Shown: positions 27,551 through 37,042, counted from the stretch's first letter. The stretch: 64,000 nt of DNA from Pseudanabaena yagii GIHE-NHR1 (GCF_012863495.1 NZ_JAAVJL010000001.1:186001-250000), one strand, 5' to 3'. A program made the numbers and translations. Notes: generated from the sequence alone by a model not told the origin.

Positions 27551-28218
27551 GATTTTTTGATAATAAAGCAGACTTTATTGAATGATTCAATCCTCTCTGA
27601 ACGAGATTTTTCACTTAAAAAGTCATGAATGGCTTTGCTGCAACCATCCCAAGTATAATAGTCATCTAAAATTATTAAACCTCCTTCTTTTACCAAATCA
27701 AACAGATTATCCAAGCAGATTTTTGTTGACTTATACCAGTCAGCATCAAGACGAAGCAGAGCGATTGGAGTATCTGGTCTAAAATCAGGTAGTGTCTCTT
27801 CAAACCAGCCCTCACCAAAAGTATATTTCTTTGCGCAGGAAATTGACATTGCCTCTTCTGCGTATTCTTTAGGTGCATAACAATTGTCAAAATACATTGC
27901 ACCATTAATATTATTCTGCCAGTCAAGGGCTGATTGACCATCAATTTCTTGAGCCTTAGGAAGTCCTTGAAAACTATCAAATAAATAATAGGACCTCGTA
28001 TCTCCCAATACATCTGCAACACCTCCGATCATACCTCCTCGCCAGACACCACACTCAACAACACATCCATCTAGATCAATTATTTTCTTAGCTAAAACTA
28101 AGTTGCTAATATAAACTGATTCAGGAATCATAGTAAATTTCTTGAATTTTTTATATATTCTCTTAAATTTTAAATTTTCTTTATATTTGCAAAATATTTC
28201 GCGTAAATAATTTACCAT
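27547..28218 (-). CDS. TylF/macrocin O-methyltransferase family
   Basis: 223 residues. VVECGVWRGGMIGGVADVL, YYLFDSFQGLPKAQEIDG, EGWFEETLPDFRPDTPIALL, LRLDADWYKSTKICLDNLFD and GGLIILDDYYTWDGCSKAIH match the TylF family closely. Members O-methylate deoxysugars with SAM and a metal; the Asp-rich LRLDAD and LDDYYTWDG carry the metal site. This supports a methylated sugar in the glycan. Confidence 0.92.
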   Translation of the reverse strand: MVNYLREIFCKYKENLKFKRIYKKFKKFTMIPESVYISNLVLAKKIIDLDGCVVECGVWRGGMIGGVADVLGDTRSYYLFDSFQGLPKAQEIDGQSALDWQNNINGAMYFDNCYAPKEYAEEAMSISCAKKYTFGEGWFEETLPDFRPDTPIALLRLDADWYKSTKICLDNLFDLVKEGGLIILDDYYTWDGCSKAIHDFLSEKSRSERIESFNKVCFIIKKS

Positions 28219-28232
28219 AGTATATTAATTCC

Positions 28233-29471
28233 TTAGTATTCAAGCTTAATACAGGAAGATATAGGAACTATATATCCATGATCAATACTATGAGGATAGC
28301 TTCTATTAATAATTGGTGATTCATTAATCTCAAACACCACAGCTTCTTTTATCCAATCTATTGTTTCATTATTATGACTTCCAACCCAAGCAGAGACTAA
28401 GTATTGTCCTGGAATAAGCGGAGGAAGTTGAATATTAATTCTTAATAAATGAAGTGTTATTTTATAATATAGAAGATCATCATAGCAAGGGACTGCCTGC
28501 ATTATAGCTGTACCAGTAGAATCCAAAATATCAATTGCTAAAAATGCTGGCTTATGACTGTCTAATGACTTAAGCTGCAACTCTAGTTCTATTTCTAGAT
28601 TGGGCTGCTTCCCAATTAGATCAATAGTGATTTGAGTAATTACTAAACTACCATTTTTATATTTTTCTGATCTCTTCCAAAGAGAGCCTTGATTTTTTAT
28701 GTTTTCAGCTTCATAAATTTTCAAGCAGCTTAAAGAACTACCAATACTGACTAATTTCCCAGTTTTTAATAGCATTGCAGTTGAACATAGCGTCCGAATC
28801 GCAGCCATGTTATGACTAACGAATAGAATAGTTCTTCCTTCTTTACCAACATCTTCCATCTTTCCTAAACATTTTTTCTGAAACTGGGCATCACCTACGG
28901 CTAGGACTTCATCAACAATTAAAATCTCTGGTTCTAGATGGGCAGCTACGGCAAAGGCTAGGCGCACGTACATTCCTGAAGAATAACGTTTGACAGGGGT
29001 ATCTAAGAATTTTTCGATTTCTGCAAAAGTGACTATTTCATCAAATTTTTTCTTGATCTCAGCGCGATCCATCCCTAAGATCGCTCCATTGAGATAGATG
29101 TTTTCCCTGCCTGTAAGTTCTGGATGGAATCCTGTGCCAACTTCTAGAAGACTGGCGACTCTACCTTTAATTGAAATTTTGCCAGTAGTGGGTTCAGTGA
29201 TGCGGCTAAGAATTTTTAATAATGTTGATTTGCCTGCACCATTGCGTCCGATGATGCCAACGCGATCGCCTTGTTTAATTTCAAAAGAGATATCTTTAAG
29301 TGCCCAAAATTCTTCGATATTTGGATCAATATATTCCTGCTTAGAAAATCTTTTACCTATTGATTTTATGCCATTAGCGATAACATCTCTTAGAGCTGTA
29401 TATCTTTCTCTCTCGTGACCAATTATATATTTTTTACTTAGATTCTCTACTCTAATTACAGTTTCGGACAT
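28233..29471 (-). CDS. Wzt-type polysaccharide export ABC ATPase
   Basis: 412 residues. ATPase domain at about 1-245: Walker A GIIGRNGAGKST, signature RYSSGMYVRLAFAV, Walker B ILIVDEVLAVGDAQF, switch His LFVSHNMAA. A C-terminal Wzt-type beta-sandwich (about 270-412, IEIQL-rich, ending GYIVPISSCIKLEY) binds the finished glycan. Wzt works with a Wzm permease to export O-antigen or teichoic-type polymers; no wzm is next to it, because the upstream neighbour is tRNA-Leu. It is the first gene of the minus-strand cluster. Confidence 0.93.
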   Translation of the reverse strand: MSETVIRVENLSKKYIIGHERERYTALRDVIANGIKSIGKRFSKQEYIDPNIEEFWALKDISFEIKQGDRVGIIGRNGAGKSTLLKILSRITEPTTGKISIKGRVASLLEVGTGFHPELTGRENIYLNGAILGMDRAEIKKKFDEIVTFAEIEKFLDTPVKRYSSGMYVRLAFAVAAHLEPEILIVDEVLAVGDAQFQKKCLGKMEDVGKEGRTILFVSHNMAAIRTLCSTAMLLKTGKLVSIGSSLSCLKIYEAENIKNQGSLWKRSEKYKNGSLVITQITIDLIGKQPNLEIELELQLKSLDSHKPAFLAIDILDSTGTAIMQAVPCYDDLLYYKITLHLLRINIQLPPLIPGQYLVSAWVGSHNNETIDWIKEAVVFEINESPIINRSYPHSIDHGYIVPISSCIKLEY

Positions 29472-29648
29472 AAGTAATTTGGTGTTTTTTTTAAGAGCAA
29501 GTCTAGGTCATTAAGCATTTATCTCAATTCTATTAAGTGATGATAGGGCACTTATTTATAGAATAAGATAAGAACTTATAACATAAATTTTTGAAAAAAT
29601 CTTTGGATCTCTTACAGATTAAAGAGGCTGTAATAATCTTGATGAGAC

Positions 29649-29701
29649 TTAACAAATCAAAAAGAGCCATTGCTAAGCAATGGCTCTTTTTGATTTGTTA
29701 A
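29649..29701. terminator. 25-bp perfect palindrome, bidirectional terminator
   Basis: Perfect 25-bp arms (starting TTAACAAATCAAAAAGAGCC) with a TAA triloop; the A/T ends give a T-tract on either strand. It directly follows tRNA-Leu and precedes wzt on the minus strand, so it would end the tRNA transcript. Confidence 0.75.
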
Positions 29702-29702
29702 A

Positions 29703-29783
29703 TGCGGATGGAGAGACTCGAACTCTCACATCAGAGATACTAGAACCTAAATCTAGCGCGTCTACCAATTCCGCCACATCCGC
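29703..29783 (-). tRNA. tRNA-Leu (UAG anticodon)
   Basis: The acceptor stem GCGGATG pairs with CATCCGC, followed by discriminator A at 29703. The anticodon stem CTAGA/TCTAG encloses the loop TTTAGGT, giving anticodon TAG. A long variable arm and the T-loop GTTCGAGTC are present. The 3' CCA is not encoded. Confidence 0.95.
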
Positions 29784-30017
29784 TTGTATAGGTGCTTTTA
29801 ACACCGAATAGAATAATACATCAATCTTGGTGAATTGCAGCACAAATTTTTGGAGAATCTTTTTGAGTGAAATTTTAAGGATTTTAAGATGATCGCTATA
29901 TTGGTAAATAGGTTACTTAAATTGTTGCTTTTACCTTATTTGTATTGATATACAATTTTTAGATAAGTATCTTGCTCTGCGTATATTGTTAGCATTTTTG
30001 TTGAGCCTGTCTGTCTA

Positions 30018-30434
30018 GTGCATATTCATAAGCCTCAAAAAATCGACCTAGAGCAAATTTATCCTTGTCCTTGCCCACGCAAACGAGGAAAGTTAAAACC
30101 GATCGCATTGACGGATGCCTTTGGCTGCGATCGCTGCTCATTGTTGTTCGAGTTGGAAAATGATGGCTATAGTTTATTGCAGGTAGGCGGGATTGACTCT
30201 CAACGCCATACATGGCAATGGATTGGCAAATGGCGAGCCATTCGTGAATATCAGCAATATCCTTTGCTAGAGACAGTCTTGATGTACATAACCTCTTTAC
30301 TGTTTTTATCACTAGTAATTATGTGGATGCTGGATCCCAAATCAGCGTTTACTATGCCTCTAGTGATTTTGCTGTTTACGCTTTTGAGTTTGTTAATATG
30401 GCGATTGCTCATATTGCGTCGTCGCGATTTTTAG
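30018..30434 (+). CDS. Two-TM protein with Cys-rich head
   Basis: 138 residues, GTG start. The N-terminal half carries PCPCPRKRGKL and GCDRCSLLFEL, a four-cysteine pattern like a treble-clef or zinc ribbon. The C-terminal half has two transmembrane helices (VLMYITSLLFLSLVIMWML and MPLVILLFTLLSLLIWRLL) and a basic tail. I do not recognise a named family; a membrane-anchored zinc protein is the visible architecture. Confidence 0.65.
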   Translation: MHIHKPQKIDLEQIYPCPCPRKRGKLKPIALTDAFGCDRCSLLFELENDGYSLLQVGGIDSQRHTWQWIGKWRAIREYQQYPLLETVLMYITSLLFLSLVIMWMLDPKSAFTMPLVILLFTLLSLLIWRLLILRRRDF

Positions 30435-30524
30435 AAACTTTTTGAGAATATTTTTAGTAAATTTCGTTAATTTTTATTTGTACAGAAATATTTTCGGTCT
30501 TGTATTTAAGTAGTTATTACCCAT

Positions 30525-31823
30525 ATGTCACCAGAAGACCTTACAGGCTTCATTTATAAATCCCACGCTGCCGCACTACAACTCGCGCAAATTCCTACAA
30601 AAGAACGCGATAGTTTATTGCTAGAGATTGCTGAAGTAATTAAAAAGCATAAAAATGCAATCTTAGAGGCAAACACCTTAGATTTAGAGGCGAGCCGAGA
30701 TATGGCAGTGCCTGAGATCGTACTAGAGTGGCTTAAACTAACTCCTGAAAGACTAAATCATGCGATCGAATGCTTGAGACAGCTTTCTAGCTTGCCTGAT
30801 CCTCTGACACTGCATGTGGGGATCAATGGTTATCAACGCATCCCACTGGGAGTGGTGGCTTTTGTGTATGAGGGATTTCCGCAGCTGAGCTTGATTGCGG
30901 CGGGAATGTGTCTCAAGGTTGGTAACACGATCATTCTCAAGGGTGGCAATGAAGGTACATATACCCAAGAAGCGATCACAGCGATCGCTAAAGATGTTCT
31001 CCTCTCTAGGGGCTTTCCTGAAGCATGTATGACCTCTGTACCTAAAGGGGTTGCACTGAAGGAGCTAATTGTCCAAGAAAAATATTTGCGGTTAGTAATT
31101 CCCTATGGTCGCCCCAGTTTTGTGCAACAGGTGAGTAAGCAAGCTACAGTTTCCGCCTTGCCGATCGCTATGGGTAATTGTTATCTATATTTATCGGCTT
31201 CAGGTAACCTCGACTTTGCTAAGGAAATTATTTTAAATAGTCGTAAAGGTGAGCCTGATGCTGTCAATGCGATCGAGAAAGTAGTTGTGCATCAGTCATG
31301 GCTAGATCGTGGTTTAGGCGAATGGATTGTTCGTTTAAAGAAGCAAGGTTTGGTGGTAAGGGGCTGTGCAGGAGCAACTAATTATTTTCGACAGTTCCTT
31401 GAAGAGAGCCATAGCGATGAAACAGATAAACCGAGTCAAGCGCTGATTGATAAAGCAATTGAGCTTGAAGATGTTTGGGGACAATCTTATTTAGATGAAA
31501 CCATTGCCATTAAAGTGGTGCAGGATACTGAAGAGGCGATCGCATGGATCAACCAATATAGTAGTGGTCATGCTGATGTGTTACTAACTGACTCCTTATC
31601 TGAACGCGATCGCTTTGTTAGTCGCATTAATAGCAGTACGATTTTTGTCAATGCCCATAGCCGTTTTAGTCGTTGTGCCAAAGTTGGCGAAAATGGCAAT
31701 GTCAAAATCGCCTTGGGCATGTCCAGCTTAAAAACGCGAGGAGCATCCAGATATCCGGGGATGATCGATATTTATGCGTTGACAACGACCAAGCAAGTGT
31801 TAACAAGTTCTTGGTCACTTTGA
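30525..31823 (+). CDS. proA: Gamma-glutamyl phosphate reductase
   Basis: 432 residues, full length. An NADPH-dependent aldehyde-dehydrogenase-fold enzyme that makes glutamate-5-semialdehyde for proline. Motifs: LEANTLDLEASRD, PLGVVAFVYEGFPQLSL, KVGNTIILKGGNE, VIPYGRPSFVQQV, and the expected active-site Cys in AMGNCYLYL. The C-terminal signature usually reading NASTRFTDG is NAHSRFSRC here, and the GLGAE-type loop is KVGENGNVKIALG, so it is a divergent paralogue. It is alone between the membrane protein and glyQ. Confidence 0.88.
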   Translation: MSPEDLTGFIYKSHAAALQLAQIPTKERDSLLLEIAEVIKKHKNAILEANTLDLEASRDMAVPEIVLEWLKLTPERLNHAIECLRQLSSLPDPLTLHVGINGYQRIPLGVVAFVYEGFPQLSLIAAGMCLKVGNTIILKGGNEGTYTQEAITAIAKDVLLSRGFPEACMTSVPKGVALKELIVQEKYLRLVIPYGRPSFVQQVSKQATVSALPIAMGNCYLYLSASGNLDFAKEIILNSRKGEPDAVNAIEKVVVHQSWLDRGLGEWIVRLKKQGLVVRGCAGATNYFRQFLEESHSDETDKPSQALIDKAIELEDVWGQSYLDETIAIKVVQDTEEAIAWINQYSSGHADVLLTDSLSERDRFVSRINSSTIFVNAHSRFSRCAKVGENGNVKIALGMSSLKTRGASRYPGMIDIYALTTTKQVLTSSWSL

Positions 31824-31826
31824 TAA

Positions 31827-31863
31827 AGCTATTTGATCCGTGCGAAGCACGGATCAAATAGCT
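31827..31863. terminator. Perfect palindrome after proA
   Basis: 17-bp arms AGCTATTTGATCCGTGC with a GAA triloop, 3 bases after the stop. Confidence 0.6.
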
Positions 31864-31930
31864 CTATCAATAATGTCAAGGCGATCGCTGGTAGGATTAA
31901 GACAATTAGAGTGTTATTGCCCCGTAAAGC

Positions 31931-32845
31931 ATGGATTTTCAGTCGGTTATTTTGGCGTTGCAAAAGTATTGGAGCGATCGCGGATGTTTGATTGCTCAAC
32001 CCTATGACATTGAAAAGGGTGCGGGAACAATGAGTCCGCATACTTTCCTAAGAGCGATCGGTCCTGAGCCTTGGAACGTTGCCTATGTCGAACCATGCCG
32101 CCGTCCTACCGATGGGCGTTATGGCGAAAATCCTAACCGTTTGCAACATTATTATCAATTTCAAGTAATTCTCAAGCCATCGCCCGATGATGTGCTAGAG
32201 CAATATTTAAATAGTTTGAAATACCTTGGCATAGATCCCGCCGATCACGATGTCCGATTTGTTGAAGATGACTGGGAATCACCCACCCTTGGTGCATGGG
32301 GTGTGGGTTGGGAAGTCTGGCTAGATGGCATGGAAGTTACCCAGTTCACTTATTTCCAACAGGTTGGGGGGCTAGACTGTCGCCCTGTGTCCGCCGAAAT
32401 CACCTATGGACTAGAGCGCTTGGTGATGTATCTCCAAGGTGTGGACTCGGTGTACGACATTGTGTGGCGATCGCACCCAGAATTAGGCGACATCAAATAT
32501 GGTCAAGTACATCACCAAGGTGAAGTCGAGCATAGCGGCTACAACTTTGGCAATTTTGGCGGTAAACCTCAAGATTCTGACCTATTGTTCCAGCTATTCC
32601 TCCAATACGAAAAAGAAGCAGGACATTTACTAGAATCTGAGCTAGTATTGCCCGCCTTTGACTATGTATTGAAATGCTCCCATTCCTTTAACTTACTAGA
32701 TGCGCGAGGAGTAATCTCTGTAACCGAGCGTACCCGCTATATCGGACGCATCCGCAATCTGGCTCGGCAGGTAGCAAAGCTTTATTATGCTCAACGAGAG
32801 GCATTAGGATTTCCACTAGGATCTGAGTTGCAAGGAGTAATTTAA
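31931..32845 (+). CDS. glyQ: Glycyl-tRNA synthetase alpha subunit
   Basis: 304 residues, normal length. [77 protein letters not shown] and [20 protein letters not shown] are the GlyQ class II motifs. It charges tRNA-Gly together with the beta subunit (glyS), which is not in the window. The final TAA overlaps the start of a 16-bp-arm palindrome. Confidence 0.97.
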   Translation: MDFQSVILALQKYWSDRGCLIAQPYDIEKGAGTMSPHTFLRAIGPEPWNVAYVEPCRRPTDGRYGENPNRLQHYYQFQVILKPSPDDVLEQYLNSLKYLGIDPADHDVRFVEDDWESPTLGAWGVGWEVWLDGMEVTQFTYFQQVGGLDCRPVSAEITYGLERLVMYLQGVDSVYDIVWRSHPELGDIKYGQVHHQGEVEHSGYNFGNFGGKPQDSDLLFQLFLQYEKEAGHLLESELVLPAFDYVLKCSHSFNLLDARGVISVTERTRYIGRIRNLARQVAKLYYAQREALGFPLGSELQGVI

Positions 32846-32879
32846 AAAGAAAGGAGACGCGATGCGTCTCCTTTCTTTT
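32845..32879. terminator. Perfect palindrome at glyQ stop
   Basis: 16-bp arms AAAAGAAAGGAGACGC with a GAT triloop; the A/T ends give a short T-tract (CTTTCTTTT), so it is probably a working terminator. Confidence 0.7.
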
Positions 32880-33395
32880 ATGCAAAAGTTCAGTATTTAT
32901 GGTTCCAAGTGAACAGCAAAACATCAATCTGGCTACCTATTTGGATTATGTGATGAACAAGAAAAAATTCATATTTAACCTTCTTAATACTTACAAAGAG
33001 CTGAAAAAGCTTACATGCCAAGGATTTTAGTTATTCCTCTTTTTAAAGAAATTGTGATTTGTGATACTAAAGTTTATGCGCTCGAAACAAGCTGTTATAA
33101 ATTGTGACAATCCGTAATATAAAACGATCCAACGACATAGTATAAACATAGAAGTTGGAAATCGAAACTAAACAAAACCAGCGAAAAAGAAATTTTGAGC
33201 TAGTTAGGTTGAGAGAAACAACTCTTTAAATTAAAAATAAAAACTTTTTCTAGCTAATTCTGGCTTTTTTGATTTTCTAGTTAAATTAAAAATTAATTAA
33301 AGTTCAGAACTTGAGTAGATTTAGAAAAAAATGATTGGCTCTGCCTATCTCAGTCTTTATAAAGACACTTAAACATATTTGGAGATAAACGTAAC
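32880..33395 (+). promoter_or_regulatory. Long upstream/leader region of cpcBA
   Basis: A gene-free 516-base AT-rich stretch upstream of cpcB. Phycobiliprotein operons usually have a long leader, so it probably holds the promoter(s) and 5' UTR. I could not fix a -35/-10 pair with confidence. The run of A and T from about 33220 to 33330 and the GGAGATAAACGTAAC before the cpcB ATG are visible. Confidence 0.5.
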
Positions 33396-33917
33396 ATGAC
33401 ATTAGATGCATTTGCCAAGGTAGTATCCCAAGCTGATTCACGTGGCGCATACCTCACCTCTTCTCAGCTAGATGCTTTGAATGCACTCGTTGCTGATGGC
33501 AGCAAGCGTATTGACGTTGTAAACCGCATCACTGGTAGCTCTTCTGCAATCGTTGCTAGTGCTGCTCGTGCTTTGTTCGCTGAGCAACCTGCATTGATCG
33601 CTCCTGGTGGAAATGCTTACACCAACCGTCGTATGGCTGCTTGCTTGCGCGACATGGAAATTATCTTGCGCTATGTAACCTACGCAGTATTCGCTGGCGA
33701 TTCTAGCATCTTGGATGACCGTTGCTTGAACGGTTTGAGAGAAACCTACTTGGCTCTTGGTACTCCTGGTGCTTCCGTTGCAGTTGGCGTTCAAAAGATG
33801 AAGGATGCAGCGATCGCTATCGCTAACGATCCTAATGGCATTACCCGTGGTGATTGCAGCAGCTTGATTGCTGAACTCGGTAGCTATTTCGACAGAGCAG
33901 CAGCAGCAGTTGCTTAG
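33396..33917 (+). CDS. cpcB: C-phycocyanin beta subunit
   Basis: 173 residues. Globin-like phycobiliprotein that forms the rods of the phycobilisome with CpcA. Bilin-binding cysteines are at about 83 ([19 protein letters not shown]) and about 154 (RGDCSSL); the normally methylated Asn is in the preceding [29 protein letters not shown] and [17 protein letters not shown] are diagnostic. A GGAGAT ribosome site lies upstream. First gene of the cpcBA unit. Confidence 0.98.
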   Translation: MTLDAFAKVVSQADSRGAYLTSSQLDALNALVADGSKRIDVVNRITGSSSAIVASAARALFAEQPALIAPGGNAYTNRRMAACLRDMEIILRYVTYAVFAGDSSILDDRCLNGLRETYLALGTPGASVAVGVQKMKDAAIAIANDPNGITRGDCSSLIAELGSYFDRAAAAVA

Positions 33918-33966
33918 TTTGCATCTTTTGATTGTTTAAAAAATTTATTTGGAGATATTGTAAGTC

Positions 33967-34458
33967 ATGTCAAAAACCCCTTTAACCGAAGCTCTAGCTA
34001 CAGCTGATTCTCAAGGCCGTTTCCTCAGCGCTAGCGAATTGCAAGTTGCTTTTGGTCGTTTCCGTCAAGCAGCATCTGGTCTAGCTGCTGCTAAGGCTTT
34101 GACCGAAAAGGCTGATTCTTTGGTTGCTGGTGCAGCTAATGCTGTTTACCAAAAGTTCCCTTACACCACCAATACTCCTGGTTCTAACTATGCTTCTAGC
34201 CAAACTGGTAAGGACAAGTGCGCCAGAGACATCGGCTACTACCTCCGCATCGTAACCTATTCGTTGGTTGTTGGTGGTACAGGTCCTCTTGATGACTACC
34301 TCATCAGTGGCTTGGCTGAAATCAACCGTACTTTTGAATTGTCTCCTAGCTGGTATGTTGAAGCTTTGAAGTACATCAAGGCTAACCACGGTTTGAGCGG
34401 TGACGCTGCTTCCGAAGCAAACTCCTACCTCGATTATGCTATCAACGCATTGATCTAG
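33967..34458 (+). CDS. cpcA: C-phycocyanin alpha subunit
   Basis: 163 residues. [36 protein letters not shown] and [20 protein letters not shown] with the single phycocyanobilin cysteine at about 85, and [20 protein letters not shown]. Forms the alpha-beta monomer with CpcB. 49 bases after cpcB with its own GGAGAT site; a terminator follows, with no linker gene next. Confidence 0.98.
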   Translation: MSKTPLTEALATADSQGRFLSASELQVAFGRFRQAASGLAAAKALTEKADSLVAGAANAVYQKFPYTTNTPGSNYASSQTGKDKCARDIGYYLRIVTYSLVVGGTGPLDDYLISGLAEINRTFELSPSWYVEALKYIKANHGLSGDAASEANSYLDYAINALI

Positions 34459-34485
34459 TTTGATCTTTAATTAGATTCTTCGGAT

Positions 34486-34518
34486 TAAAAAAGGCACTCC
34501 TTAGGGGGTGTCTTTTTT
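34486..34518 (+). terminator. Intrinsic terminator after cpcA
   Basis: Stem AAAAAAGGCACTCC / GGGGTGTCTTTTTT with a TTAG loop and a T run. It separates cpcBA from cpcEF. Confidence 0.85.
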
Positions 34519-34520
34519 AG

Positions 34521-34551
34521 TTGGAAAGTATTGCAAGACAATACTTTCCAA
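34521..34551. repeat. Second palindrome after cpcBA
   Basis: 13-bp arms TTGGAAAGTATTG with a CAAGA loop, immediately after the cpcA terminator. It resembles the TTGAAAGYGTTG arms seen elsewhere. Confidence 0.6.
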
Positions 34552-34660
34552 AAGAGAAAGGCTATAAAATGAGGGTTTGTTTGATTGTAAAATGCTTTAT
34601 GTGAATTTCCATTTTGACCACAGCAAAATGGAATCTTAAAAATTTCTTAGTGACAAAACG

Positions 34661-35476
34661 ATGAGTGAATCCGAACTTCCAGACGATAATCAGTTGACCT
34701 TAGAACAGGCACTTATTAATTTACAATGCGAAGATTTAGGATTACGGATCTATGCGGCATGGTGGCTCGGACGATTTCGAGTAAAGGATTCTAGAGCGAT
34801 CGCTCTTTTAATTAATGCTCTAGCTGATGAAGCCGATCGCACTGATGCAGGTGGGTATCCATTGAGACGTAATGCTGCTAGAGCTTTAGGAAAGCTTGGT
34901 GATCGCAGCGCTGTCTCGGCATTAATTCGCTCATTAGACTGTGAGGATTTTTATGTACGAGAGGCTGCGGCTCAATCTCTAGAAATGCTTGGTGATATAG
35001 CCTGTGTTCCTAAGTTATTGGAAATGCTCAATACACCGATAACATCAGAAGTATCGGGTTTAGAAAGTGAGCAACCTTTTGACGCAATTCTCGAAGCTTT
35101 AGGAACCTTGGGAGCAGTGGAAACAATTCCCCAGATCTTGCCATTTTTGGAACATCCTATTCCTAGAGTGAAGTATGCGGCGGCGCGTGCCATGTATCAG
35201 CTTTCGTCCGATCCTGAAACCGCAGCTCAGTACGGCAATATTCTCATTAATGCCTTAAGCAACAATGATTTACAATTGCGGCGAACTGTTCTTTCTGATT
35301 TAGGTGCGATCGGTTATTTGGGAGCAGCGGAAGCAATTAGCAACACAATGGCGGAAAATAGCCTCAAATTAATTTCTCTCAAAGGTGTATTAGAAAAACA
35401 AATACCACTCGCTACACCTCCTGATCTAACCGCAGGTGCAGTTAGAGTCATGGCACTGATGGATGATTTATTGTAA
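34661..35476 (+). CDS. cpcE: Phycocyanobilin:CpcA lyase subunit E
   Basis: 271 residues made of HEAT-like repeats (LRIYAAWWLGRFRVKDSRAI, LRRNAARALGKLGDRSAVSA, VREAAAQSLEMLGDIACVPK and later copies). CpcE and CpcF form a heterodimer that attaches phycocyanobilin to the CpcA cysteine. The location directly after cpcBA supports this over other HEAT lyases (PecE, NblB-like). 58 bases before cpcF. Confidence 0.93.
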   Translation: MSESELPDDNQLTLEQALINLQCEDLGLRIYAAWWLGRFRVKDSRAIALLINALADEADRTDAGGYPLRRNAARALGKLGDRSAVSALIRSLDCEDFYVREAAAQSLEMLGDIACVPKLLEMLNTPITSEVSGLESEQPFDAILEALGTLGAVETIPQILPFLEHPIPRVKYAAARAMYQLSSDPETAAQYGNILINALSNNDLQLRRTVLSDLGAIGYLGAAEAISNTMAENSLKLISLKGVLEKQIPLATPPDLTAGAVRVMALMDDLL

Positions 35477-35534
35477 AGTAGAGAAACCACAAAGCTATCC
35501 TTTACTTTGCTTGCCTCATCTAATTTACTGATAT

Positions 35535-36365
35535 ATGTCTCTTTCTCAACTCATTCAGGCTGTAGAAGAAGCAGATTCTTCTAGACGACTACTTGAAGCA
35601 GTCCAAAATCTAGCGAATGCTCGGTTAGAAGGAGCTATTCCTACTTTAATTGAGGCGCTTAGCTACAACAACCCCGGAGCTGCTGTTGCTGCTGTGGATG
35701 GACTGATTTTGCTAGGCGATCCAGCAGTTCCTGCGTTATTGGAACTGCTGGATATGCATAACTACACAGCGCGATCGTGGGCAATTCGTGCATTAGCAGG
35801 GATTGGTGATCCGCGAGGATTGGTAACTTTGCTGGGTGTGGCAACTGCGGACTTTGCTTTTAGTGTACGTCGTGCAGCAGTTAAGGGTTTGGGTTTAATG
35901 AAGTGGCATTGGTTTCCTGATGAACTTCGTGAAATTGCTCAAGAGGAAGCATTGGAAGCATTATTATTTGTCGCACATCAGGATGATGAATGGGTAGTAC
36001 GCTATGCGGCGGTTGTGGGTTTACAGGCTTTGGCAATGACGATCGCTGATACCTATCCGCATTGGCGATCAGAGATTCAATCGCAACTTGAGCAAATGGC
36101 GAATAAGGAACAAACCTTGGCAGTGCGTGCTCGTGTATGGCTTGCCTTAAAAAATATTCAGCACAATATTCAACCAGAGGCGCATACATCTATCAATTTA
36201 GAAGAATCTGAAGCTAAGAAATCTCCTTTAACTCCTGATGATTGGCAGGATATTCTCAACAAACTCTATGAAATTAAGAGTCAAGAGAGAGCAGAGAACT
36301 TAGAGGAGGGAGATCCACGTCGGTTCCAGAAATTAGCGGCAGCGATCGGAAAAGATCAACCTTAA
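35535..36365 (+). CDS. cpcF: Phycocyanobilin:CpcA lyase subunit F
   Basis: 276 residues; HEAT-like repeats (AIPTLIEALSYNNPGAAVAA, NYTARSWAIRALAGIGDPRG, FSVRRAAVKGLGLMKWHWFP). Partner of CpcE in chromophore attachment to CpcA. It carries a C-terminal charged extension after the repeats (from about residue 225, ending RRFQKLAAAIGKDQP) that I do not recall from typical CpcF. Confidence 0.92.
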   Translation: MSLSQLIQAVEEADSSRRLLEAVQNLANARLEGAIPTLIEALSYNNPGAAVAAVDGLILLGDPAVPALLELLDMHNYTARSWAIRALAGIGDPRGLVTLLGVATADFAFSVRRAAVKGLGLMKWHWFPDELREIAQEEALEALLFVAHQDDEWVVRYAAVVGLQALAMTIADTYPHWRSEIQSQLEQMANKEQTLAVRARVWLALKNIQHNIQPEAHTSINLEESEAKKSPLTPDDWQDILNKLYEIKSQERAENLEEGDPRRFQKLAAAIGKDQP

Positions 36366-36416
36366 ATCTTTAAATCTTTATTGCTTAATCTTTACTTTGC
36401 CTTGCATCGTCAAGAT

Positions 36417-36836
36417 TTAAGATATCTCTTCGCGCTTTTCCCTAAACCCCAATTCTATTAAAGCCTTACGGATTTTTGCTTTTGATGGTTGAATTTTGGG
36501 CATAGCTAAATTTAACTCACGAGCAGTTTCTAGCATTTGCCTAATTAAGATATCTAACAAATTATCATCAACATCTTCAGGAACCTGTTCAATCCTGCCC
36601 TGATATGCCAAGGTATACAGCTCTAAATGGTGCTTGCCCATGATTTTTGCCAACTTTCTTAGGGTTTCAGGTGTGGGGCATGTTCCTTTAAAACAAGCAC
36701 CACGAAGCCTTGGTTGGGGTACACCAGCCAATTCTGCGAGATGGTTCATGCTAATGTCTTGTTCTTCTAAATATTGGAGAACATATAGTCCTAAAGGTGA
36801 GCAATCTTCAGTTTTAACCTGTAACCTTGGTGGCAT
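36417..36836 (-). CDS. HTH (Cro/C1-like) protein
   Basis: 139 residues. LGLYVLQYLEEQDISMNHLA followed by GVPQPRLRGACF and TPETLRKLAKIMG reads as a Cro/C1 helix-turn-helix. The C terminus is Lys/Arg/Glu-rich (SKAKIRKALIELGFREKREE). It converges on cpcF and is divergent from nothing visible. Probably a DNA-binding regulator with an unknown target. Confidence 0.7.
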   Translation of the reverse strand: MPPRLQVKTEDCSPLGLYVLQYLEEQDISMNHLAELAGVPQPRLRGACFKGTCPTPETLRKLAKIMGKHHLELYTLAYQGRIEQVPEDVDDNLLDILIRQMLETARELNLAMPKIQPSKAKIRKALIELGFREKREEIS

Positions 36837-36962
36837 CTTTAGTAATATCGAAAACTTGGTCAGATCTTCAAATAGAAAGCTAATCTAACATTAATGGATG
36901 ATCTTATACCAATTATAGTGTTCGCTTTCACTGTTACAACGCTTTGCACCCAAAACCGAACT

Positions 36963-37042
36963 AAGGGATCTTTGAAAGTGTTGCTTATCAGCTCTTTCAA
37001 AGATCCCTTGCCGTAAGACAAACAAGGGGTTTAAGCCCCTTG
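36963..37042. repeat. Two hairpins upstream of HTH gene
   Basis: 36963-37009: 16-bp arms AAGGGATCTTTGAAAG with a 15-nt loop. 37023-37042: CAAGGGG/CCCCTTG with a short loop. They lie in the 294-base gap between the HTH gene and the carotenoid oxygenase; no gene was seen there. Confidence 0.55.

Noticed and set aside
29703-29783. Integration site (att) at tRNA-Leu
   Set aside because: The glycan cluster abuts the tRNA, but no integrase gene or repeated tRNA 3' end was seen.
33081-33150. cpcB promoter boxes
   Set aside because: Several TTGTGA- and TATAAA-like words occur, but no pair had convincing spacing, so no precise promoter is called.
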